In this document: positions 1-8,219 of the stretch, piece by piece
How the letters are laid out: each line of letters opens with the position of its first letter
How positions within the stretch are numbered: position 1 is the first letter of the stretch
NCBI RefSeq assembly: GCF_015689195.1
Contig: NZ_CP065044.1
Coordinates: 124,001 to 188,000, forward strand
From: Pectobacterium aroidearum
Lineage (GTDB): Bacteria > Pseudomonadota > Gammaproteobacteria > Enterobacterales > Enterobacteriaceae
DNA: 64,000 nucleotides
Direction of reading: 5' to 3'
Notes under the pieces: model-generated
What the model saw: only the letters and a program-made list of their open reading frames with translations
Databases searched by the model: none
Told to the model about the DNA's origin: nothing
Position numbers and translations under genes: made by a program

Positions 1-105
1 ATGGCCTATACCGGTATCGCCTCTATTTATCTGGCGGCGGCGTTGCTGGGGCTATGTGGTCTGGCGCTGACGTGGCGGCTGGCTAAGAATACGGCGGAAG
101 GCTAG
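1..105 (+). CDS. C-terminal end of a membrane transporter (possibly YhhS-like MFS protein), partial
   Basis: Frame 1 is open from the window edge to a TAG at 103-105 and encodes 34 residues. They form one hydrophobic segment (IYLAAALLGLCGLALTW) followed by a short charged tail, as expected for the last membrane helix of a transporter. In E. coli the MFS gene yhhS lies convergent to dcrB. This fragment is on the plus strand and dcrB at 6254 is on the minus strand, so yhhS is a plausible identity, with the type VI island inserted between them. The sequence alone cannot prove the family. Confidence 0.45.
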   Translation: MAYTGIASIYLAAALLGLCGLALTWRLAKNTAEG

Positions 106-115
106 GTAGCCATAA

Positions 116-170
116 TGAACATCATGCCTCCACATTGCCGATGATATGCCGCCGTTCCTTGCTCACGGTG
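116..170. repeat. Direct repeat copy A (55 bp; copy B at 871-925)
   Basis: Positions 116-170 match 871-925 with a single mismatch (140 against 895). Copy B spans the end of the effector gene, the ribosome-binding site and the first codons of the DUF2931 gene. Copy A therefore carries an effector C-terminal tail and the start of a second DUF2931 gene, which runs into TAG after MMFIMAT. This looks like the scar of a duplicated toxin-tail/immunity unit, most of which has been lost. Confidence 0.85.
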
Positions 171-178
171 AAAAACCA

Positions 179-880
179 TTACTTCACAGGCTGTTGGTCT
201 GTTTTAGGCTGGTTGGCGCGGTAGGCATCCATAATCGGTGCCCAGTCCATACCTAATGGGACAGGGTGCTGTTTAAACAGTTCGCCGTACTCCTTGTCGA
301 AATCATCAATGCCGTATTGTCTTGCTACGGGTACCTTTTTATCATACCAATCATCGGTGACCTCTTCGGCAATACCCCGGGCAAGCAAGAGGTCTGGTTT
401 GACAAGTAGCCTATCGGCTTTCAATAGCACCTCATAATAACCGCCGGGGGCCAGACCAAAATAGAGCCAGCTACGTTGGTCAGTGTGTTCGCCAACCTGA
501 TAACGCTGTTGCATTTGCTGGGCTAGGTCTGCGGGTAAACTCACCGTAATACGGTACCGCTTACGATCGTAGAAAGAGACCATCTCTATCGAAGCCTTGT
601 CAGGGGTGGGAACACCCTCGGTAGGTAACCCGCCCCCCCCAGCCCAATAATATTTTTTGTCAATGATGCTTTTATACGGTGCGCCGGCGTTACACCCCCC
701 GCCGGGATAACTGAATACAGTTTCTCCTTTATGATAAAAAGTGGCCTTCGTCGTACAAAAACTGTCAATATTGCTACCTGAACCATAACTCCAGCTAACC
801 GGAGTTCTGACATTCGGGGTTGAGCAGGCGGCCAACGAGACACAAAGCCCCACGACCATAATAAAATATCTGAACATCAT
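179..880 (-). CDS. DUF2931 family lipoprotein, probable T6SS immunity protein
   Basis: This 233-residue protein begins with a lipoprotein signal (residues 1-19, LAAC lipobox, lipidated Cys19), so it should be membrane anchored on the periplasmic side. The body (WSYGSG, glycine-rich WAGGGG, FYDRKRYRITVSLP) resembles DUF2931 proteins, which commonly sit next to T6SS lipase effectors. The start overlaps the effector stop as ATGA (877-880), behind a GTGGAGG ribosome-binding site, so the two are translationally coupled. A periplasmic lipoprotein directly after a Tle1-type effector suggests immunity against that phospholipase. The family call comes from recall and the immunity role is inferred from context. 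Confidence 0.7.
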   Translation of the reverse strand: MMFRYFIMVVGLCVSLAACSTPNVRTPVSWSYGSGSNIDSFCTTKATFYHKGETVFSYPGGGCNAGAPYKSIIDKKYYWAGGGGLPTEGVPTPDKASIEMVSFYDRKRYRITVSLPADLAQQMQQRYQVGEHTDQRSWLYFGLAPGGYYEVLLKADRLLVKPDLLLARGIAEEVTDDWYDKKVPVARQYGIDDFDKEYGELFKQHPVPLGMDWAPIMDAYRANQPKTDQQPVK

Positions 881-925
881 GCCTCCACATTGCCTATGAT
901 ATGCCGCCGTTCCTTGCTCACGGTG
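871..925. repeat. Direct repeat copy B, spanning the effector/immunity junction
   Basis: This copy is in its functional place. On the minus strand it covers the last codons of the DUF2235 effector, the GGAGG ribosome-binding site and the first codons of the DUF2931 gene. It is 54/55 identical to 116-170. Confidence 0.85.
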
Positions 926-2871
926 GTTTCCTGTTTGTGGGTTCCCGCGGGACTGGATATGCCCTGATTGCTGGCGCTGCGGTGCACATAGTCACGACGC
1001 AGCGCCCGATAAACCTCCGCAGAAAGTTGCTGACTCAGGTTCTTTACCACGCCCTGTTCGATTGCTGCCAACGACCAGAGTTCATCCAATTTAGTCAGAT
1101 TGACCGAGGGTCGCTTGACCGAGAGCGGTTCAAGTTGAAGCATCTTATCTTCTGCACGCCATCCCTTAAACGGCACACCAACGGCGCGCCCGGCCTCCAC
1201 CATCATATGTAGCGGAATACGCGAATATTCGCCTTCCACCACGCGGCTCATTACCACCTCCACATACACGGCCTTTTTCGGCCAGGCATCATCCTTACCC
1301 CGCCGCCGAATAAACGAATAGGGGATCAAACTGATTGCCCCCACGGGTGGCGTGGCAGCACGCGGTAAATGCGGGTGAAGCCGATCCACCCAGCCCTGCG
1401 CGATCTTTTCCTCGGCATAAGCGCGGGCTTGGTGGTAGGCGCGGCTTTCTGTATCTGGCGTGGAAGTTTCCTCCTCGCTCATAAAGCGCTCCAGTTCGAG
1501 GCACTCGGTCAGCGCCGGGTCACTGTTCGGGTTAGGCAGGCTCCAGCGGCTGTAATACCCACCGCCGATATCCGAGTGCGCGCCCGGCAGCGCCAGTTCA
1601 GTAAAATGGGGCGGAATGCTGGTGCCGATCGCTGTGGGCGTGACGCGTGTTAAGGGAAAGTGTTTTCGCACCTCATCCAGCGCGGTTAAATGTACCACCC
1701 GTTCGGCGCAGTCATCCTGCAAGCGGATGTTGAGACTGGGATGGTACGATGAAGCCACCGTATCAAAAATCCCGACAAAGGTGATACGTACGTCCTCCCG
1801 ATTGGCCCAGTCAAACCCCGCTTTCAGCCGGATAGTGGGTATATTGGCGATCGCCTGCACCAGCGGATGATTGTTTTTCTGGTCGATGACGTTAACAAAA
1901 TGGCGTGCCGCCGCCGCCCCGCGGCTAAAGCCAAACACATCGAATACAATACGGTGGATGCATTCAATATTGGGTAAAACATCCTCCAAATCCCGCATAA
2001 CTGCGGAAACAATGCTCTGTTCACTGGCCTGATTCACCTTGCCAACGATAGAGGTATTTTCACCACCAAAATCGAGATCCAGCCCCTTCGTTAACATATT
2101 GTCCGATCGGTATTCCAGCCCCTCTTTTCCTGCAACCGGATCGCGAGTGCCAATGCCGCTGATATAGCTATGGGCGCTCAATGTCTTAGCCCCAAAGATA
2201 TATTGATCGTAGAGTTTCCCCACATTAGTAATATCGTTCGCCGCACTGTCACTCACCGGAAGCCGCCCCATCTGGCAACCACGCAGCTCTTTCTCCCGCT
2301 GTGCCGGATCGGTGCAGGTTTCAGCCAGCCATTGTTCTACCTTTTTAAGGCCAGACTCGGCGTTATAGGTGTTATTCCCCGTGCCATCGAAGAACACGCC
2401 GATGCGCAGCACGTTGATCTGGTAGCCTTTGACCTCGATAACGTAGGAATGGTTGGTAAGGAAACGGACGCTACCGGCTTTGCCTTCCTGATGCGCTTCT
2501 GGCAAGGGTTGCTCAGGTGTGGTCAGGCACAGGTCACCGGTGGTCACCTTAATATGTTCACGTGGCGTGTCATCGTATCCTGCCTTTTCTGCCACATAGG
2601 CAGGGACGGCACTTTGCCCGTCCTTCAATACTTCACGTGATTGCGCTGCCTTGAGCCAGGGCTGCGTCTCCAGCTTCACGGTGATGGGGCCCACCGCAAG
2701 GCCCTGTACGACGACAGGCCCTTCTTTGAGGGTGACCGTTTCGGACTTGCCGGTATCATCGGTGAGTGTCGCTTTCAGCCCTTTAAACGCACGATTGTGT
2801 TCATCACGCACCTCAATTTCTATCCAGCAATCGTAATGTTCGCAGGGGATACAGTAGGGATCGGCTGCCAT
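877..2871 (-). CDS. T6SS phospholipase effector, Tle1-like (DUF2235 domain)
   Basis: The 664-residue protein has an N-terminal region (about 1-150) of beta-rich, probably accessory sequence and then the DUF2235 alpha/beta-hydrolase fold. It shows the FDGTGNN motif (161-167), the nucleophile elbow GFSRG with Ser316, GIFDTV with Asp370, and PGAHSDIGGGY with His432. This Ser-Asp-His set is expected of Tle1-type lipases, which hydrolyse membrane phospholipids of rival cells after VgrG-mediated delivery. The start overlaps the stop of the DUF4123 adaptor as TAATG, and the stop overlaps the DUF2931 gene as ATGA, so the four genes read as one unit. No signal peptide is present, as expected for a T6SS cargo. 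Confidence 0.88.
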   Translation of the reverse strand: MAADPYCIPCEHYDCWIEIEVRDEHNRAFKGLKATLTDDTGKSETVTLKEGPVVVQGLAVGPITVKLETQPWLKAAQSREVLKDGQSAVPAYVAEKAGYDDTPREHIKVTTGDLCLTTPEQPLPEAHQEGKAGSVRFLTNHSYVIEVKGYQINVLRIGVFFDGTGNNTYNAESGLKKVEQWLAETCTDPAQREKELRGCQMGRLPVSDSAANDITNVGKLYDQYIFGAKTLSAHSYISGIGTRDPVAGKEGLEYRSDNMLTKGLDLDFGGENTSIVGKVNQASEQSIVSAVMRDLEDVLPNIECIHRIVFDVFGFSRGAAAARHFVNVIDQKNNHPLVQAIANIPTIRLKAGFDWANREDVRITFVGIFDTVASSYHPSLNIRLQDDCAERVVHLTALDEVRKHFPLTRVTPTAIGTSIPPHFTELALPGAHSDIGGGYYSRWSLPNPNSDPALTECLELERFMSEEETSTPDTESRAYHQARAYAEEKIAQGWVDRLHPHLPRAATPPVGAISLIPYSFIRRRGKDDAWPKKAVYVEVVMSRVVEGEYSRIPLHMMVEAGRAVGVPFKGWRAEDKMLQLEPLSVKRPSVNLTKLDELWSLAAIEQGVVKNLSQQLSAEVYRALRRDYVHRSASNQGISSPAGTHKQETTVSKERRHIIGNVEA

Positions 2872-3668
2872 TAGTTAACTCCTATCAATGCGTTATGCTG
2901 CACCATCCAGTGGTTGACCTGCGCGAATTCAGCTTCGGTCAGCATCAGCGGCGCTCGAATACTCTCCAGAGGAAGCCCGACCTGCAAGGTCAAGGCTCCG
3001 GCCACCACTCCATCGAGCACGTCTTCCTGAAGCTTCTCCGCATTGGCTTGCCTGAGAACGGACAAAATAGCCCCAGCCGGATCGGGATGACGTGCCATCA
3101 TACTCGTCATGGTCTGCCACAGACGCCGACGAAGAATATAGGCATGACGATCGTCGTCATACAACGCCGCCAGATGAGGCGGACGAATGTGAAACCAGGG
3201 GCTTTTTGACGGGGGATGACATGGCGTATCTGGATTCCGTGTAAACCCAGTGTCGTTGATCCAAATCCCATTACAGGGGCCAAGCACGGCATCCCGCTCT
3301 TCTGGGCTCATCGCGCAGAACATCGGCAGAAAAATACGAGGCTCAGAGAAACGAAACCAGACCGCCTCTCCTTCACGGATAGCCAATATCAGGCTTTGCC
3401 AATGGTGGCGAACGACGTCAAGAGACTGTTCACTGACCAGATAGAACCCACTCAGTGCCGGAGAATCCGACACGAATGCAGGTGAAGGGTTAGACAACAG
3501 CCAGGGGCCAAGTGCCAGTTGTTCGTCAAATTCTGTCCCCGCAAAGAGGGGGAAAGCTTCACCCTGGCTGAGTTCATAGAAACGGGCTACCGCCGCGCGA
3601 TCTAACGCGCTGTCGACAATAGCAAAGAGGACGCCGCGATGTTGTGCTTGCCACGTATTCAGACTCAT
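2871..3668 (-). CDS. DUF4123 domain T6SS effector adaptor/chaperone
   Basis: This 265-residue soluble protein has the layout of DUF4123 (Tap/TEC-type) adaptors: an N-terminal [10 protein letters not shown] strand, a central [14 protein letters not shown] segment and a helical C-terminus. Such proteins load one effector onto its cognate VgrG, and the gene lies exactly between vgrG and the Tle1-like effector. I chose the ATG at 3668 (MSLNTW) because it has a GGGAGG site and overlaps the vgrG stop as ATGA; an upstream in-frame start at 3695 lacks such a site. The cargo is inferred to be the downstream lipase. Confidence 0.82.
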   Translation of the reverse strand: MSLNTWQAQHRGVLFAIVDSALDRAAVARFYELSQGEAFPLFAGTEFDEQLALGPWLLSNPSPAFVSDSPALSGFYLVSEQSLDVVRHHWQSLILAIREGEAVWFRFSEPRIFLPMFCAMSPEERDAVLGPCNGIWINDTGFTRNPDTPCHPPSKSPWFHIRPPHLAALYDDDRHAYILRRRLWQTMTSMMARHPDPAGAILSVLRQANAEKLQEDVLDGVVAGALTLQVGLPLESIRAPLMLTEAEFAQVNHWMVQHNALIGVN

Positions 3669-5692
3669 GCTTTGCCTCCCTTCGCAAGGGGGCAAGGTTT
3701 GACCAACGGTGACATCGATTCCATGCTTTTATGAATGGCGGGTGCAGGTAATGTCGCGGGTGGAGCAGGGGGGACGGCAACACCGCCCGGCAGAATGGGG
3801 CTCTGTCCGCCCCAACCCGAACCGCTGCCCGCGCTGCCCCCTGAGTTAATATTGATAGCCGGGCCAACGATGCTCACGCCGCTGGGATCGATCTTCACGA
3901 AGCTTCCTCCGACTTTCAGCGTCAGCTCCGCGCCCGCTTCAAGAACCACCTTAGCCCCCGCTTTTACATGTACTTCCTCACCCGCCTCGACCAGCAAAGC
4001 CTGCCCCAGTTTCTGATGCATCGACGCATCAACGGTCAGCGAAAGAGCGCCTTTCACGTGGTCACGTTTCTCGCTCTCCACCGTCAGGTGATCGTTGGCT
4101 TTAACGCGGGTGACTCGCTCATTATCAATCTCCGTGTGGGCATCATGTTTGATGTGCCAGACCACATCATTCTCAACGAGCGCCTTGAGGTCTTTCTGCC
4201 CGTGAAGATAAATCTTCTCCTGACCGGCCTGATCCTCGAAGTGCAATTCATTAAAGCCTTCTCCCTGATGCGTCTTCGTGCGCAGTACGGTGCGCGTCTT
4301 ATTGGCAGGCAGCGGATACGGTGAGGGATTGGTGGCATGAAACGTCCGCCCGGTGACAATCGGCTGGTCTGGGTCACCTTCCAGGAAGCTGACGATCACT
4401 TCATGGCCGATACGCGGGATGGCAATCATGCCGTACTGACCGCCCGCCCAGCCCTGACTCACCCGTACCCAGCAGGAGCTTTGGTCGTTGCTCGCGCCGT
4501 ATCTGTCCCACGGGAATTGCAGTTTCACCCGACCATACGGGTCACAGTAGATTTCTTCCCCGGTCGGACCGACAACCGTGGCGATTTGCGGGCCGTCCAC
4601 CATCGGTTTATACGGCATCGCGGCGCGCCACGTTGTTGTGCCTTTCACCACCACAAAACTGTTGCTCATCGTGGTTGGTTCGCCGCCACTTTCCTCTTCC
4701 AGTGCCTGCGGCTGTTGCCCGACGTGCGTCACGCTCACCGTCTGCCAGACCGCATTCAGCGTCGTATTCGGGTGCTCCGTCAGGGTAAACGTACTGCCCG
4801 GCATCAGCCCCGCACAGTTGGATTCCCCTTCGCTCGTCACGGCTCCAGACCGCAACGCATCCAGCCGGTAGCCGCTGAACGCCTTGCCGCTCGGGTCTTG
4901 TTTATAGCGTCCCGGATAGTCGTAATGTTGGTAACTTTCACGCTGGTGTTCCAGCTCACCGCTCATCTTCTTGTGCGACAGCCCGTAAGCCGGCGTTTTG
5001 AAGCTGTAGTCTTTCAGCTCGACTTCGGCCGTGCTCACCCGCTCTGCGTAGTGGAAGCGCCGAACGTATTCCCCCTCGCTCAGCCCCTGCGTGGCGAGAT
5101 TGAAGAACAGCTCCGGGCCTTTGGTCAGTGCGCCCGCATCGTCGGCAAACACCACCCGGTGTTTGCCCTCTTCATATTCGTGGAAGAAGTACATGCCTTC
5201 CTCCGCAGCCAGACGGGTGATAAACGCCAAATCGCTTTCCCGGTACTGCACGCAATATTCCCGCACCGCATGCTCGTTACGCAGCGCAAAGGCGTAGTCG
5301 GTGATGCCAGCCTCTTCCAGCAGCATGCTGATAATGGCTTCCGGCTTTTGTGCCTGAAAAATACGGGCGTTGGTGCGCAACCCCAGTCGCCACAGCGCCG
5401 GACGAACTTCTATCTGATAGCGCGTGCGCCGAAAACCGGTGTCGCCCTGCGTGAAGCCACTGACAATCCCGCTGACCCGGCGCTTCAGCTCGCTTTCATA
5501 CCAAATCATCAGCTCGCACGGCTGGTCCAGCACCGCGCCGAAATCGACATCCGGCAGTGCGCTCGCCAGACTCAGCGACAGGCTGAAAGGCCGGTTCAAT
5601 CCTTCATCCAGCCTGAAATCCACCACTGCAAAAGTACCTGCCGCCAGGGCACCGACCTTAACGGTGAACTGTAATCCTGTACTGTTTGCCAT
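3665..5692 (-). CDS. vgrG: Type VI secretion spike protein VgrG (TssI)
   Basis: This 675-residue protein has the gp27-like N-terminal half and the gp5-like OB/beta-helix C-terminal half of VgrG. Diagnostic stretches are [50 protein letters not shown] and the repetitive beta-helix of the last 150 residues. The C-terminus ends in a short Pro/Ala-rich tail rather than an enzymatic domain, so cargo must be carried non-covalently, which fits the DUF4123 gene that follows. The start at 5692 (MANSTG) has an AAGGAG site; a longer in-frame extension to 5779 lacks one. No tss structural genes are in the window, so this is an orphan vgrG locus served by a T6SS elsewhere. Confidence 0.93.
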   Translation of the reverse strand: MANSTGLQFTVKVGALAAGTFAVVDFRLDEGLNRPFSLSLSLASALPDVDFGAVLDQPCELMIWYESELKRRVSGIVSGFTQGDTGFRRTRYQIEVRPALWRLGLRTNARIFQAQKPEAIISMLLEEAGITDYAFALRNEHAVREYCVQYRESDLAFITRLAAEEGMYFFHEYEEGKHRVVFADDAGALTKGPELFFNLATQGLSEGEYVRRFHYAERVSTAEVELKDYSFKTPAYGLSHKKMSGELEHQRESYQHYDYPGRYKQDPSGKAFSGYRLDALRSGAVTSEGESNCAGLMPGSTFTLTEHPNTTLNAVWQTVSVTHVGQQPQALEEESGGEPTTMSNSFVVVKGTTTWRAAMPYKPMVDGPQIATVVGPTGEEIYCDPYGRVKLQFPWDRYGASNDQSSCWVRVSQGWAGGQYGMIAIPRIGHEVIVSFLEGDPDQPIVTGRTFHATNPSPYPLPANKTRTVLRTKTHQGEGFNELHFEDQAGQEKIYLHGQKDLKALVENDVVWHIKHDAHTEIDNERVTRVKANDHLTVESEKRDHVKGALSLTVDASMHQKLGQALLVEAGEEVHVKAGAKVVLEAGAELTLKVGGSFVKIDPSGVSIVGPAININSGGSAGSGSGWGGQSPILPGGVAVPPAPPATLPAPAIHKSMESMSPLVKPCPLAKGGKA

Positions 5693-6253
5693 CGGCTTTC
5701 TCCTTATTTTTATTCTTACTCTGCTGTCACGGCTACCACATGCGCCGATGCGTTCCGCCGCTCCCCTGATGAAAAGCAAAATGCTTAAACGGTGGTCTGA
5801 GTCTGCTCACACCACAGTTCACGTTGATAAAACACGACGCTGGCTAAACACCATGCGAGAAAAAACGCGGCTTCAGAGAAAAGCGTAGGAATTTAAGTTG
5901 AACAGCGATTCGGTGTGTTCACCACACGGTAAAAAGCAAACAGAGCGCAGGTTTTAGGCGGTAGGCAGAATACTAAAAACGTCCCCTGTCACATCCTTGG
6001 CGCAGGTCCTGTTGATAAATAACAGCGAGGGAAGGATAGCAGGCGAAGTGAAAACCAATAGTATGAAGAAAGGACTGAAAACAGGTCAATCAATTGATTA
6101 ATATTGAAATAATTTCATTTTTAAGTAAAAAACATAGAGAGAGCGACTCTTTCTCCCACGTTGGTATAGGCCGGGTTCTCAGGTTAAATACTAAGCTGGC
6201 AGGAGCATAAATCCCCAGTGAACTGGGGATTTATTAAGAGACTGGTGGGGGGA
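5693..6253. other. 561-bp intergenic region upstream of vgrG
   Basis: No convincing gene is present. The region must contain the vgrG promoter on the minus strand, but I cannot place it. It includes AT-rich DNA around 6090-6140 with a small ATCAATTGAT palindrome, and the hairpin at 6208-6233 behind dcrB. It probably also holds the right boundary of the T6SS island. Confidence 0.5.
6208..6233 (-). terminator. Hairpin downstream of dcrB, probable terminator
   Basis: A 12-bp perfect inverted repeat (TAAATCCCCAGT and its complement) with a 2-nt centre lies 20 bp after the dcrB stop. The A/T-rich stem ends provide short U tracts on either strand, so it may be weakly bidirectional. Confidence 0.65.
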
Positions 6254-6820
6254 TTATTTTAGCTTCAGGGTGTGGATGATGCCTTCCGCTTCGCTCTGTG
6301 CCTGCTGCTGATTGCTGGCCGGCAGCGTGATCTGTAAGGTCAGCAGTTGGTTTTCTACTTTGCCCAACACGACAGAGGAATAAGCCTGTTGCCCGCTGCT
6401 GGTGATGATGCTGTCTAGCTGTTGCAGCTTCTTGCCGTCAACGTCGATGGTTTTGTTGGTCACGACCTGGAGGTTGGCGTCACGCGTGCGTTGTTGATCT
6501 TCCAGACGCTGCGCCAGCACGGTCAGTTCTTCCGTAGTGTTGTCGCCCAGAATCACGATGACCGCTTTCTGCCCATTGTCATTGGCATAAACGTGCATGT
6601 TGTTCGCCTGCGTTCCCACTTTCCCACTCTGGTCACGCATATCGGCTGGCAGAGTAAACGCAATCTTGCCTTCCATTAATTCAATATTCTGACCTGCGCT
6701 GGCTTCTGCGGCAGGTTTATCTTGCGCACCCGCTTTTGCGGCGTCATCCGTTTTGCCATCACAGGCAGCAAGCAGGCCGACAAGCAAGCCGACACCGAGG
6801 TATTTGATTACATTCGACAT
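6254..6820 (-). CDS. dcrB: DcrB family lipoprotein
   Basis: The 188-residue product starts with a lipoprotein signal (LLAAC lipobox, Cys20), followed by a low-complexity linker and a compact domain ending in GIIHTLKLK. It matches DcrB (YhhR), a periplasmic lipoprotein needed for phage C1 and C6 DNA entry in E. coli and linked to envelope lipoprotein maturation. The neighbours yhhQ, tusA and zntA are those of E. coli dcrB. The start at 6820 (MSNVIK) has an AGAAAGGG site; the frame stays open upstream to 6922 but that part has no signal-like features. Confidence 0.88.
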   Translation of the reverse strand: MSNVIKYLGVGLLVGLLAACDGKTDDAAKAGAQDKPAAEASAGQNIELMEGKIAFTLPADMRDQSGKVGTQANNMHVYANDNGQKAVIVILGDNTTEELTVLAQRLEDQQRTRDANLQVVTNKTIDVDGKKLQQLDSIITSSGQQAYSSVVLGKVENQLLTLQITLPASNQQQAQSEAEGIIHTLKLK

Positions 6821-7006
6821 GGGATCCCTTTCTCTCGTTTTTGAACAGGTCATCTTTTGAAACAGGTAATAACAGTATGGCACCCTATTCAGATAGCAAA
6901 AACAAGCATTTTGTTGTTGCAAACCGTTGTGGGAACCTGCGTTATTTTTACAAAACGATGAGTGACTTAAGAGGAAAGGGCGGCGTAAATAGCCGCCCGA
7001 TTGGCA

Positions 7007-7684
7007 TTAATGGTGGCTGCTGACGGAATGGTAGTCGGCAGAGCCTTTTTGCTCGCTCAGACGTTTGAGTACCATGTTCAGCATCACGCCGTACATCGGC
7101 AGGAAAAATGCCAGGCTGATCAGCAGCTTGAACGCATAGTCCACCATCGCAATTTCGACCCAGTTTGCAGCCATGAAGGCATCAGTGCTGTGGTAAAACG
7201 CGATGAAGAAAAAGGCCAGCGTATCGCTGAAGTTACCAAACACGGTCGACACGGCTGGAGCGACCCACCACGCACGATTTTGGCGCAGGCGGTTGAAGAC
7301 GTGAACATCCAGAATCTGACCCAAAACATAGGCCATGAAGCTGGCGCAGGCGATACGTGCTACGACGATATTTACCTGACTTAACGCTTCGAACGACTGC
7401 CACGATCCCTGATAAAACAGGGATGAAACCAGATAGGAAATCACCAGTGCAGGTACCATCACGGTCAAAATAATACGACGCGCCAGCGGTGCACCGAAAA
7501 TCCGTACCGTCAGGTCAGTAGCCAGAAAAATAAACGGAAAGGTAAACGCGCCCCAGGTGGTATGGAAACCGAAAATCAAGACTGGGAGCTGAACCAGATA
7601 ATTACTCGATGTAATGATCAGGACATGGAACAACGATAGCCAGATCAGCGCCGTAAGCCGCTGCTGGGGAGTAAAACGATACAT
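7007..7684 (-). CDS. yhhQ: Queuosine precursor transporter YhhQ
   Basis: The 225-residue integral membrane protein has about six hydrophobic helices and the conserved FPFIFLATDLTVRIFG, FGNFSDTLAFF and VDYAFKLLISL segments of the YhhQ/QPTR family. It imports 7-cyano-7-deazaguanine and 7-deazaguanine for queuosine salvage at the tRNA wobble position. The start at 7684 follows an AAAAAGG site. It is divergent from tusA, another tRNA wobble modification gene, as in E. coli. Confidence 0.93.
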   Translation of the reverse strand: MYRFTPQQRLTALIWLSLFHVLIITSSNYLVQLPVLIFGFHTTWGAFTFPFIFLATDLTVRIFGAPLARRIILTVMVPALVISYLVSSLFYQGSWQSFEALSQVNIVVARIACASFMAYVLGQILDVHVFNRLRQNRAWWVAPAVSTVFGNFSDTLAFFFIAFYHSTDAFMAANWVEIAMVDYAFKLLISLAFFLPMYGVMLNMVLKRLSEQKGSADYHSVSSHH

Positions 7685-7917
7685 AATGTGACCTTTTTGG
7701 TTATTGGGGTTAGGGAACCCAAGGAATAACGTGCAGATTTATGCTGCAACGCGGCGGCATAATACGCAATTGTTTCGCTAATGCAATTATTTCGCTACGA
7801 CCCTGTGTTTTGCCCATAAAAGATGGTTGTTTTATGCGCAAACGTTGTCGTCGCTTGCGTCGAAAAATCCTCCGCGTAAACTAAGGCGGTTTTTTGATTC
7901 CTGCACTGAGAACGTTG

Positions 7918-8160
7918 ATGACCGATCCCTTTACCAACCCGGATAAAACCCTTGATGCGCAGGGGCTGCGCTGCCCTGAGCCAGTGATGATGGTGCGTAA
8001 GACGGTACGCCAGATGGAAACCGGGCAAACGCTGCTGATTATTGCCGACGATCCGGCCACCACCCGCGATATTCCCGGTTTTTGCGTGTTCATGGAACAT
8101 GAGCTTCTGGCGCAGGAAACCGAACAGCTTCCCTATCGTTATCTGCTGCGCAAAGGTTAA
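7918..8160 (+). CDS. tusA: Sulfurtransferase TusA
   Basis: This 80-residue protein carries the TusA signature [13 protein letters not shown]. The CPxP cysteine (Cys19) accepts sulfur from IscS and passes it through TusBCD/E to MnmA for 2-thiouridine in tRNA. I chose the start at 7918 ([10 protein letters not shown]) over 7894 because it matches the usual 80-81 residue length; the ribosome-binding site is only a weak GAGAAC. It lies between yhhQ (divergent) and zntA (convergent), the E. coli arrangement. Confidence 0.94.
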
Positions 8161-8208
8161 TACTCGTCATACTTCAAGCCGCGGGTGCGCGGCGTTGCAC
8201 CGCGCACC
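8161..8208. terminator. ERIC-end-like sequence plus strong hairpin between tusA and zntA
   Basis: Positions 8164-8178 match the outer end of ERIC elements (CGTCATACTTCAAG). They are followed by a perfect 9-bp GC-rich stem (8184-8192 with 8200-8208, 7-nt loop). There is no clear U-run. It sits between convergent genes and probably limits transcription from both. Confidence 0.55.
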
Positions 8209-8219
8209 GTAGACTGCGA

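Noticed and set aside
4337-5674. Long plus-strand open frame (445 codons) opposite vgrG
   Set aside because: It is antisense to a well-supported VgrG gene, has Arg/His-rich composition typical of a shadow frame and no recognisable domain.
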